Shown here piece after piece: positions 1 to 7,702 of a stretch of DNA of 64,000 bases (its first letter is position 1; the number at the start of each line of letters is the position of its first letter). This DNA comes from JAVBRA01 sp031548435. Lineage in GTDB: Bacteria; Bacteroidota; Bacteroidia; Bacteroidales; Rikenellaceae. The position numbers and the translations under genes were made by a program. Under the pieces are notes generated by a model. It was not told the DNA's origin. It saw nothing but the letters and a program-made list of their open reading frames with translations, and searched no databases. The stretch spans positions 62,001-126,000 of the forward strand of contig JAVBRA010000017.1 of the NCBI GenBank assembly GCA_031548435.1. Reading direction: 5' to 3'.

Positions 1-608
1 CCGATCAGCGCCGCCGAGTAGTCGCTGCCGCCGCGCCCCAGGTTGTCGATCTCGCCCAGGATATTGGTGCAGATGAAGCCCTGCGTAATGTAATAAGTCT
101 TGCTGTCGGTCGCCAGAGAGGAGAGTTTCTTTTTCAGCACGTCGGTCTGCACCTTTCCCTCCTGGTCGGTGATCATGAACTCGGGAGCGATCAGCAGCTG
201 GGCGTTATACCCCGCCTCGATCATGTAACGCGCCACCATCGTCGAGGTGAGCAGTTCGCCCTGGGCCACGATCAGGCGGTCGCTGTACCCCTCCTTGTAG
301 TTCGACGCCTCGTTGTAGATCAGGCCGAACGTGGCCACAATGTCGTCGGCCATCGCTTCGGCCCCTTTGGCGAACAGGCCGTCGGCGCAGGCGGTGTATT
401 TTTCGGTCAGGAAGGCGATCTGCGTGTCGACCCCCTCCATGAAGCCGGCCTTGGCGCACTCGGATATTTTCACCAGCGCGTCGGTGGTGCCGCTCATGGC
501 CGAAAGAACCGTGACCGTCGAGCCCTCGCCCGTAACGATCGCAACCACCCTTTTTATGTTTTCGGCGCTCCCGACGGAAGTGCCTCCGAATTTCATTACT
601 TTGCTCAT
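1..608 (-). CDS. Aspartate kinase, N-terminal part (truncated by window edge)
   Basis: Phosphorylates aspartate, the first step towards lysine, threonine and methionine. Only about 202 codons are visible; the C-terminal half lies beyond base 1. The start is the ATG complementary to 606-608. The amino-acid-kinase motif KFGGTSVG sits at residues 6-13, and GRGGSDYSAA is visible close to the cut edge; both are hallmarks of the family. Whether the protein is monofunctional or fused to homoserine dehydrogenase cannot be seen. It is divergent from the RNA candidate and ACT-domain gene to its right. Confidence 0.93.
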   Translation of the reverse strand, partial: MSKVMKFGGTSVGSAENIKRVVAIVTGEGSTVTVLSAMSGTTDALVKISECAKAGFMEGVDTQIAFLTEKYTACADGLFAKGAEAMADDIVATFGLIYNEASNYKEGYSDRLIVAQGELLTSTMVARYMIEAGYNAQLLIAPEFMITDQEGKVQTDVLKKKLSSLATDSKTYYITQGFICTNILGEIDNLGRGGSDYSAALI

Positions 609-701
609 AAAACCTGAGGTGTGTGTAAATTTAAACAATAAGCTAAAAACCTGCGCAAAAGTAGATATAATTATCGTGCGGTTAAAATACCTCCGAAATT
701 T

Positions 702-732
702 TTTGCATAATACCGGACATCTGTTAAATTTG
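702..732 (+). promoter_or_regulatory. Bacteroidota-type promoter for the RNA candidate
   Basis: TTTG at 702-705, then exactly 19 nt, then TAAATTTG at 725-732. This is a textbook match to the Bacteroidota primary-sigma consensus (-33 TTTG, -7 TAnnTTTG). Transcription would start near 739-741, at the edge of a highly structured stretch that has no reading frame. Confidence 0.75.
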
Positions 733-738
733 CAGAGC

Positions 739-950
739 CGTAGGCTCTTCTTGTTATACTGTGTATTGATGGATTTGAACCGAACGCAACCAGGACAAAT
801 ACATAACCAGCTTGTGCGGAGAGCAGCCCTGACACCCGCAGGGTGTTTATAGCGGGAACCGAACTTCGCCCGAACGGTTCGGGGCGAATTTACGTTCCTG
901 CCCGGAGCGGTCTTTGACCCCGGGAACCGGAACGAAGAGGCTAAGTGAAA
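739..950 (+). ncRNA. Structured RNA candidate, possibly 6S-like
   Basis: About 210 nt of non-coding sequence begins where the 702-732 promoter should start transcription. Helices seen by eye: GCGGGAAC (from 857) with GTTCCTGC (ending about 902), enclosing an 11-bp arm TTCGCCC.GAA/TTCGGGGCGAA; CCCGG...CCGGG around GGTC-TTT-GACC; ACACCC/GGGTGT; and CTCTTC near the start with GAAGAG near the end, closing the molecule. A long interrupted rod of this size with its own promoter resembles 6S RNA, but I cannot confirm the family. It is not tmRNA (found at 44 kb) and lacks the GGAA-tetraloop signature of SRP RNA. The 3' end is approximate. Confidence 0.5.
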
Positions 951-987
951 TAAGGCGCGCTGTAAGCGCAGCCGCGATTAAAGAAAT

Positions 988-1662
988 ATGCTAACAATAC
1001 CCAACGTAGTGGAGGAGGTTGTGAAGAACAAGCCTTTTCTGGAAAGCGCCCTCATCGAGGGGATGATCAACCTGTCGGCGCTGGCGCGCAAGCTCAAACC
1101 CGAGATTGAGAAAAAAATGGGGCGCGAGGTGAACGACAGCGCCATCATCATGGCGCTGAACCGCCTGGTTCCGAGGCTGGAATTGCTGTCGACCCTGCGG
1201 CTGAACAAGGTGCTGCGGGGCATCGGCGACATCATCGTGCGCAGCAACCTGTCGGACTACGCATTTCTCAACTCGCCCGCGCTCTACGAACGCCAGGCCG
1301 AGTTGCTGGAAAAAGTGCAGGGGCAGAGCGACGTGTTCTGCACCTTTTCGCAGGGTATTTACGAGACCACGCTGGTGGTCAGCGACTCGATATCGGATCA
1401 GGTGAAGAAAATCTTCCGGGACGAGAAAATGGTGTCGGAAACGCGCAACCTGTCGTCGATCACCATCAAACTGCCCTCCGACAACAGCCTTTGTCCGGGG
1501 GTGTACTATTTCATATTCAAGGAGCTGGCCTGGGACAACATCAACATCGTGGAGGTGATCAGCACCACCAACGAATTCACCGTGGTGGTGGGCGACGGCG
1601 ACATCCACCGGGCGTTCTCGATCCTGATCGAGGCGAAGAAACAGGCCGTGCAGACGGTGTAG
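988..1662 (+). CDS. ACT-domain protein of unknown function
   Basis: A 224-residue soluble protein. Residues about 160-220 have the layout of an aspartokinase-type ACT domain (CPGVYYFIFKELAWDNINIV, then TTNEFTVVVGDGD), a fold that usually binds amino acids. Residues 1-70 are helical and charged and may form a small DNA-binding or dimerisation module. The start is the ATG at 988, immediately after the RNA candidate. The divergent aspartate kinase gene may point to a role in amino-acid sensing, but that is inference from position. No catalytic motif was recognised. Confidence 0.8.
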   Translation: MLTIPNVVEEVVKNKPFLESALIEGMINLSALARKLKPEIEKKMGREVNDSAIIMALNRLVPRLELLSTLRLNKVLRGIGDIIVRSNLSDYAFLNSPALYERQAELLEKVQGQSDVFCTFSQGIYETTLVVSDSISDQVKKIFRDEKMVSETRNLSSITIKLPSDNSLCPGVYYFIFKELAWDNINIVEVISTTNEFTVVVGDGDIHRAFSILIEAKKQAVQTV

Positions 1663-1689
1663 AATCCACAGGGTTTAAAATAGCAAATC

Positions 1690-2367
1690 ATGCCATTTAT
1701 AGTACTGGAAGGGCTCGATGGGGCCGGGAAGTCCACACAGGTGGGCCTGATCGCCAAAATGCTGGAGGAGCGGGGTGTGAAGCACGAATTTGTTCATTTT
1801 CCGCGTTTCGAGTCGCCCGTTTACGGCGAGCTGATCGCCCGTTTTCTGCGCGGCGAGCTGGGCGAAATCGACCGGGTAGATCCCTACCTGGTTGCGCTGA
1901 TCTACGCCGGCGACCGGCAGAACGCCGCGCCGCAGATACGGCAATGGCTCGACCAGGGACGCTTTGTGATCGCCGACCGCTACGTGATGTCGAACGTGGC
2001 GTACCAGTGCGCCAAAGTGTCGGGCGAGGCCGAACGGCTGGCCCTGCGCCGATGGATACTTGAGCTGGAGTACGGCTACAACAAGATCCCCGAACCCGAT
2101 GCGAGCCTGTTCCTGGACGTGCCCACCGCGTTCGTCGAAAGCCGCCTGGCCGCCGAACGTTCGGGCGACGACCGCGGCTACCTCAAAGGGAAGCAGGATA
2201 TCCACGAGGCGTCGTTCGATTTCCAGCTGCGTGTGCGCGACGAATACCTGGCCTTTCCGCAGGGCAACCGTTACAAGATCGTCAGTTGCGTTTCCGACAG
2301 TTGCGAAATGAGGCCGGCCGCCGAGATATTCGAACGGATCCGCCCATACGTCGAGGCGTTGTTTTAA
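1690..2367 (+). CDS. tmk: Thymidylate kinase
   Basis: Phosphorylates dTMP to dTDP with ATP in the cytoplasm. The P-loop GLDGAGKST is at residues 8-16, and the DRY motif (ADRYVMSNVAYQ) and a LID-like arginine segment follow. Length 225 residues, normal to slightly long for the family. It starts 27 bp after the ACT-domain gene on the same strand, so the two may be co-transcribed. Confidence 0.95.
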   Translation: MPFIVLEGLDGAGKSTQVGLIAKMLEERGVKHEFVHFPRFESPVYGELIARFLRGELGEIDRVDPYLVALIYAGDRQNAAPQIRQWLDQGRFVIADRYVMSNVAYQCAKVSGEAERLALRRWILELEYGYNKIPEPDASLFLDVPTAFVESRLAAERSGDDRGYLKGKQDIHEASFDFQLRVRDEYLAFPQGNRYKIVSCVSDSCEMRPAAEIFERIRPYVEALF

Positions 2368-2432
2368 ACCGCACAGGCGGCCGGAAAGAGCCGCCGATGA
2401 AACATGATAATAAAATTTCAAATGCCGACACT

Positions 2433-3650
2433 ATGAAAAGCAACGAAAACTTTTTCACGCTGTTGTGCCGATGGACACTCGGGCTGGTGTTCATTTTATC
2501 GGGTTTTGTGAAGGCGGTCGATCCGTTCGGGTTTGCGCTCAAGATCAGCGAATACCTGACCGCTTTCGGCCTCGATTGGCTGACGCCGGCCTCGAAGGCG
2601 TTTGCCGTAGCCGGTTCGTCGATCGAGCTGTTCCTGGGACTGATGCTGTTGTTCGGCATCGGGCGGCGGATGGTTTCGCTGGCCTCGTTCGTGCTGATGT
2701 GCGGCTTTACGGTATTCACGCTGGTGTCGGCCCTGACCGACCCGGTGAGCGACTGCGGCTGCTTCGGCGACGCCGTCAAACTGTCGCCATGGGAGTCGTT
2801 CCTCAAAAACGTGGTACTGTTGCTGGTGTCGGTGCCGGTGTGGAGCAGCAACCGGGCCCGAAAGCGCGATGCTGCGCCCGAGGGGCCGCGGGCGGCGCTT
2901 TTCGCGGCGTTGTTCATTGCCTTGCCGCTGTTTGTCAACATTTACTCGTCATGCCACCTGCCCATGATCGACTTCCTGCCGTTCAAAGAAGGGGCCGACA
3001 TCGGGCAACTGACCGGATATTCGGGCGAAAAGAGCCATACCACGCTGATATATAAAGAACTGGCAACGGGACAGCAACGCGAGTTCGAGATCACCGACAC
3101 CACCTGGCGCGACACCACCCGGTGGGTCTATGTCGACACGCGGGTGACCAGCGCGCCTGCACAGTCCGGAGCGGCCGAAGGCATGAGTTTCGTATTGTTC
3201 AGCGGCGAGGACGACTATACCTCCGAGGTCTTGTCCGGCAACGAATACACGCTGATGCTCACCATGCTCGATCCGGCCGGGGTCACCGGCAAAGAACGGG
3301 CGGCGATGGCCGGCCTGCGCGACTATGCATTTGCGGGCGACTATCCGGTGATCGTGGCCACGGCGGCCGAGCTCGACGGCGACCTGATCGAAGGGGTGCC
3401 CTCGTACAACATCGACGGCACGACGCTCAAATCGATGGTGCGCGCCAACGCCGGACTGGTATTGCTGCACCGCGGCGTAGTCGTAAAGAAATGGTCGGCG
3501 CGCGACATTCCGCATTGGAGTTCGGGCAATGTGCTGGCCAACACCGTGGCGGCAGACCGCGTGCAGAAGACAAAATACCTTGCGGCGGCATCCGCGGGGT
3601 TGCTGCTGTTGCTCCTGATCGTTTATAAACGCCGCAGGGTTTCCCGATAA
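2433..3650 (+). CDS. DoxX/MauE-type membrane protein with a thioredoxin-like C-terminus
   Basis: About 405 residues. The N-terminal third has four hydrophobic segments typical of DoxX/MauE-like proteins, beginning TLLCRWTLGLVFILSGFVKA, with the CxC motif DCGCFGD after the third. A fifth helix (about residue 145) leads to an extracytoplasmic domain with a thioredoxin-like layout but no CxxC, and a last helix ends in a basic tail. The reading frame is open from 2286; I chose ATG 2433 because the hydrophobic domain starts there, and ATG 2397 is the alternative. Family members are linked to periplasmic thiol chemistry; the role here is unproven. Confidence 0.75.
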   Translation: MKSNENFFTLLCRWTLGLVFILSGFVKAVDPFGFALKISEYLTAFGLDWLTPASKAFAVAGSSIELFLGLMLLFGIGRRMVSLASFVLMCGFTVFTLVSALTDPVSDCGCFGDAVKLSPWESFLKNVVLLLVSVPVWSSNRARKRDAAPEGPRAALFAALFIALPLFVNIYSSCHLPMIDFLPFKEGADIGQLTGYSGEKSHTTLIYKELATGQQREFEITDTTWRDTTRWVYVDTRVTSAPAQSGAAEGMSFVLFSGEDDYTSEVLSGNEYTLMLTMLDPAGVTGKERAAMAGLRDYAFAGDYPVIVATAAELDGDLIEGVPSYNIDGTTLKSMVRANAGLVLLHRGVVVKKWSARDIPHWSSGNVLANTVAADRVQKTKYLAAASAGLLLLLLIVYKRRRVSR

Positions 3651-3653
3651 CCG

Positions 3654-4931
3654 ATGCGCACACGGCTCACCATATTTTTGTTGACGATCGCCTGCGCCTG
3701 CTGGGGGCAGAAACGGGGCTGGCCGGTTTACTACGACCTGGACAGGAAGGGATATGTCGCGGAGGTCGCCCGCACCCAACGTACCCTGCTGAGCCTGCCC
3801 GACTGCGGGTTCTACTCGCCGTCGGTGGTGACCTCCGGCAACCGGGGGCAGAACCTGATCGTGTCATGCATTAAAACAGGGGTCTCAGTCCCTTTTGTCG
3901 GAGAGAACCATCCTTCGCCCGAGGATAATTCTGAACATAATGTGATCGTCAACACCTACATGGGCGGCTTTTCAGCTCCGCAGAGTTCGACCATCGTGAC
4001 CCCGCTCCTGTCGGGCGCCTGCGCCCGCACGGCATTCCTGCCCGCCACCCAGGACAACATCGCCCCCAAGGCCCTGCGCAACATGCGGCGCAACAACTAC
4101 GTGCCGCTGCTCTATGTCTGCGATTCGACCCTGGAGTGCTACCGCTCGGACGACATGGGCTTTTCATGGAACGGGTGCAGCAGGCTGGCCGGTTATCGCA
4201 TTTCGGATCTGACGTGCATGCGGGCCTCGCGGCAGGGGATCACCACGCTCTATGCCGGTTGCGATATGCCCGACCTTTATCCGGGGATATCGCTGCTGCA
4301 CGGGGCCATCTTCACGATCGAATCGTCGGAAGGAGGCGAGATCTACGGGCTGCCGCAACTGGCGGTGAAACATAACACCGAAAACCTGTATAACGGTTAC
4401 GTGGCCCGCATGCCCGGAAAAAAAGGCCGCCGGAACCTGGTGATGCTGACCAACGACGACTCGGACTACGACTGCTACGCTTCGTTCTTCGATGGGCAGG
4501 AGCGCAGTTGGACTTATCCGCAAAAGATCAACCCCCTGTTGCGGGGCGAGAACCACCGGGTTTATTTCATGCGGCGCTACGCGGTGGTGGTGTACAAAGA
4601 GCGTCCCGAGGCCGACGGCGATCCGGCGAGCGAGGCGTTGATGCTGTGGTACGGCAAATCGAAAGACCTGCTGGACGACGACCGGAACGGATTGCGGTTT
4701 GTGATCGCCGAGAGCCGTTGCGACTCCACGGGATTGGGCGTACTCGAACCGTCGGTGCTGTTCAGCCCCCGGGGCGACATGAACGTGGTGGTGAATGGCA
4801 TCTGGGGCGAAGGGGAGTCTTCGTCGGTGCGCCACATCAGCATCCGGCTCCAGGATGTCAGGCGGATGTACCGCCGCTACCTGTCGGTGTCGGGCAAGTT
4901 CGAGAAAGAAGCCCAATCGCAACTGCAATGA
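3654..4931 (+). CDS. Exported Asp-box protein, sialidase-like fold
   Basis: 425 residues with an apparent signal peptide (MRTRLTIFLLTIACACWGQ). One clear Asp-box, SDDMGFSW (S-x-D-x-G-x-x-W), lies near residue 165, followed by alternating strand-like segments as in sialidase/neuraminidase beta-propellers. The usual set of several Asp-boxes and the FRIP arginine motif were not found, so catalytic activity is doubtful. It starts 3 bp after the stop of the DoxX-like gene, implying co-translation. It may be a carbohydrate-binding or structural envelope protein. Confidence 0.6.
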   Translation: MRTRLTIFLLTIACACWGQKRGWPVYYDLDRKGYVAEVARTQRTLLSLPDCGFYSPSVVTSGNRGQNLIVSCIKTGVSVPFVGENHPSPEDNSEHNVIVNTYMGGFSAPQSSTIVTPLLSGACARTAFLPATQDNIAPKALRNMRRNNYVPLLYVCDSTLECYRSDDMGFSWNGCSRLAGYRISDLTCMRASRQGITTLYAGCDMPDLYPGISLLHGAIFTIESSEGGEIYGLPQLAVKHNTENLYNGYVARMPGKKGRRNLVMLTNDDSDYDCYASFFDGQERSWTYPQKINPLLRGENHRVYFMRRYAVVVYKERPEADGDPASEALMLWYGKSKDLLDDDRNGLRFVIAESRCDSTGLGVLEPSVLFSPRGDMNVVVNGIWGEGESSSVRHISIRLQDVRRMYRRYLSVSGKFEKEAQSQLQ

Positions 4932-5202
4932 AGCGTTGCCGCACCGCTGCTTCAGGCGGTCGGCACCACCCTTTTCGACGGAAAACGGACGCTTCCTGGT
5001 GGAATGGGATTTAGGACAACAAGCTCCGGAGTCGCTGTACGGAACTCCGGGAATTTATGTCGCTCCTGCCCGGAAACGCCGTGCGGATGCGTCGCTGCGC
5101 CGGCTCGGGATAACACGCGGGATCGTTATGATACAACACCAAATTTTCAAAATAACAACGGGGCCGGTCATCCGGCCAACCAAGCAACAATAAACGAAGT
5201 AA

Positions 5203-7611
5203 ATGCCTTCATTTTTAGACTCTCTCAGTAATGTGCAGCGCCGCGCGGCCATCAGCTACGATGGCCCTGCACTGATTATCGCCGGCGCCGGGTCGGGCAA
5301 AACGCGCGTATTGACTTACCGCATCGCTTACATGATTTCGCAGGGGGTTCCGGCGTGGAACATCCTGGCGCTGACCTTCACCAACAAGGCTGCCAAAGAG
5401 ATGAAAGAACGCATGGGACAGGTGGTCGAACCGTCGTCGTTGCGGGGACTGTGGATGGGCACGTTCCACTCGATCTTCTCGCGCATTCTGCGCAACGAGG
5501 CCGAACTGCTGGGGTTCAACCCCAACTTCACGATCTACGAACCGTCGGACTGCCGCAACGTCATCAAACAGATCGTCAAGGAGATGGAGCTCAACGACGA
5601 GAAGTACAAGCCGGGCGACATCCTCAGCCGCATTTCGCTGGCCAAGAACAATCTGGTGACGCCCGAGGCCTACGCCGCCAACGCGTCGCTGGTGGCCGAA
5701 GACCGCGAGCGGCGCATGCCCGAGATCCGGGAGATCTACCGCATCTACATGGCCCGCTGCAAGCAGAACGGGGCGATGGATTTCGACGACCTGCTGCTGT
5801 ACATGAACATCCTGCTGAGGGATTTTCCGCAGGCGCTGGAGAAATACCAGAAACAGTTTTCCCATATCCTGGTCGACGAGTACCAGGACACCAACTACGC
5901 CCAATACCTGATCGTCAAGCGGCTGGCGCAGCGACACAAGAACATCTGCGTGGTGGGCGACGACGCGCAGAGCATCTACTCGTTCCGCGGGGCCAAGATC
6001 GAGAACATCCTCCGGTTCCGCAACGACTATCCCGAGGCGCACTTCTTCAAACTTGAAGAGAATTACCGGTCGACCCGGAACATTGTGAACGCAGCCAACA
6101 GCATCATCGGCAAAAACACGAACCAGATCAAAAAGGAGTCGTTCTCATCGCAGGAGGAGGGCGAATTGGTAAAGGTGGTGCGCTGCTACACCGACACCGA
6201 AGAGGCGATCGCCATCTCGCACGACATCATGTCGACGGTCTACAAGGGCGGGGGCGACTACTCCGACGCGGCCATCCTCTACCGCACCAACGCCCAGAGC
6301 CGCGTGTTCGAGGAGGCGTTGCGCAAGCTCAACGTGCCATACCGCATCTACGGGGGGATGTCGTTTTACCAGCGGGCCGAGATCAAGGACATCCTGGCAT
6401 ATATCCGCCTGATCGTCAACACGCGCGACGACGAGGCGCTGCGCCGCATCATCAACTATCCGGCGCGCGGCATCGGCGACACGTCGGTAAGCCGTATTGC
6501 CGAGGCGGCATCGGCACGGGGAATCAGCATGTGGGAGGCGATCGAAACCCTGTCGCCCGCCGAGATGGAAGTGCGCGGCGGGGCGGTGAAGAGCCTCGCC
6601 GGATTCGTGGAGATGATCCGTGAACTGGCGGCCAGGGCCTACACCACCGACGCTTACGACTTCGCCTCGGAATTGGTGGCCCGCACAGGGATCATCCACG
6701 GGCTGAAAATACGCAACACGCCCGAGGCCGTGAGCACGGTCGAGAACATCGAGGAACTGCTGAATTCGATCCACACGTTCACACAGGATTTCGTCTTCGA
6801 CCAGGAGTACGACCCAAGCAAAGAGACGGTGACCATCGACGAATGGCTGCACCGGGTGTCGTTGCTCACCGATCTGGACAACGAGGGCAAGGACGACAGC
6901 AACAAGGTGACGCTGATGACCATCCACTCGGCCAAGGGGCTGGAGTTCAAATACGTGTATGTCGTGGGGATGGAGGAGAACCTGTTCCCCAGCCAGATGT
7001 GCCTCACCTCGCCCGAGGGGTTGGAGGAAGAACGGCGGCTGTTTTACGTGGCCGTCACCCGGGCGAAGAAGAAGGCGACCATTTCGTTCGCACGGCAGCG
7101 GTTCAAATGGGGTGAGACGGTGATGAGCCAGCCCAGCCGGTTCATCGGCGAGATCGACCGGCAGTACCTCGACATGCCGTTCGAGATCGACCCCAAGGCC
7201 CCGTTTATGACCGGTTACGAAGAGTCGAACGGCGAGGAGGAGCACGGAAGGTTTCGGGGATCGGGGAAAAGCGGCGCTTCCCGTTATGGCAGCGAGCCCG
7301 GCGGCAAAGGGGGCCGGCCGGATTTCCGCCGAGCCGGGGAAGTATCGGGAAACAACAACCCTGTGCAGCGGCCCCAACCAACCCTCGGCGGCAACTTCAA
7401 GAAGGTGACTTCCGCAACGCGTCCCGCACGCAGTTCCATTTCCGAAGAGGAGCTGGCGGAGGGGGCTCGTGTGAGCCACGAAAAATTCGGCCGGGGCACT
7501 ATCGCAGCCATCGAAACAGCCCAGGGCGATAAAAAGGTGACCGTCGAATTTGACGATTTCGGAAAAAAAACGCTACTTTTGAAGTTTGCCAAACTGGAGA
7601 TGGTAAAGTGA
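5203..7611 (+). CDS. pcrA: UvrD/PcrA-family superfamily 1 DNA helicase
   Basis: 802-residue 3'-5' helicase acting in nucleotide excision and mismatch repair and in clearing protein from DNA. Walker A GAGSGKT is at residues 28-34, motif II DEYQDTN near 228, motif III GDDAQSIYSFRGA, motif V TIHSAKGLEF and motif VI VAVTRAKK. The C-terminal tail (VSHEKFGRGTI... to the end) is the Tudor-like PcrA domain that contacts RNA polymerase. A 272-bp gap precedes it. Its last codons contain a promoter-like sequence for the next gene. Confidence 0.95.
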   Translation: MPSFLDSLSNVQRRAAISYDGPALIIAGAGSGKTRVLTYRIAYMISQGVPAWNILALTFTNKAAKEMKERMGQVVEPSSLRGLWMGTFHSIFSRILRNEAELLGFNPNFTIYEPSDCRNVIKQIVKEMELNDEKYKPGDILSRISLAKNNLVTPEAYAANASLVAEDRERRMPEIREIYRIYMARCKQNGAMDFDDLLLYMNILLRDFPQALEKYQKQFSHILVDEYQDTNYAQYLIVKRLAQRHKNICVVGDDAQSIYSFRGAKIENILRFRNDYPEAHFFKLEENYRSTRNIVNAANSIIGKNTNQIKKESFSSQEEGELVKVVRCYTDTEEAIAISHDIMSTVYKGGGDYSDAAILYRTNAQSRVFEEALRKLNVPYRIYGGMSFYQRAEIKDILAYIRLIVNTRDDEALRRIINYPARGIGDTSVSRIAEAASARGISMWEAIETLSPAEMEVRGGAVKSLAGFVEMIRELAARAYTTDAYDFASELVARTGIIHGLKIRNTPEAVSTVENIEELLNSIHTFTQDFVFDQEYDPSKETVTIDEWLHRVSLLTDLDNEGKDDSNKVTLMTIHSAKGLEFKYVYVVGMEENLFPSQMCLTSPEGLEEERRLFYVAVTRAKKKATISFARQRFKWGETVMSQPSRFIGEIDRQYLDMPFEIDPKAPFMTGYEESNGEEEHGRFRGSGKSGASRYGSEPGGKGGRPDFRRAGEVSGNNNPVQRPQPTLGGNFKKVTSATRPARSSISEEELAEGARVSHEKFGRGTIAAIETAQGDKKVTVEFDDFGKKTLLLKFAKLEMVK
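7549..7581 (+). promoter_or_regulatory. Promoter-like sequence inside the helicase 3' end
   Basis: TTTG at 7549-7552, 21 nt, TACTTTTG at 7574-7581, fitting the Bacteroidota consensus. It lies within the last codons of the helicase gene and about 120 bp upstream of the peptidase start at 7703, the only candidate promoter in the short gap. Confidence 0.45.
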
Positions 7612-7702
7612 CGGTCGTGCGTTGCCTGCCGCCCATTTTCATCTCCCCCCCAAAAAAAAGACATTGACAAAAACACATAACCCCCGATCCAAACCCCAAG
7701 AC

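Noticed and set aside
739..950. SRP (4.5S) RNA or RNase P RNA as the identity of the structured RNA
   Set aside because: The SRP GGAA-tetraloop signature and the RNase P conserved core were not found on either strand.
2286..2432. An earlier start for the DoxX-like protein
   Set aside because: The upstream codons overlap the tmk 3' end and encode an Arg-rich stretch without resemblance to the family; the hydrophobic domain begins just after ATG 2433.
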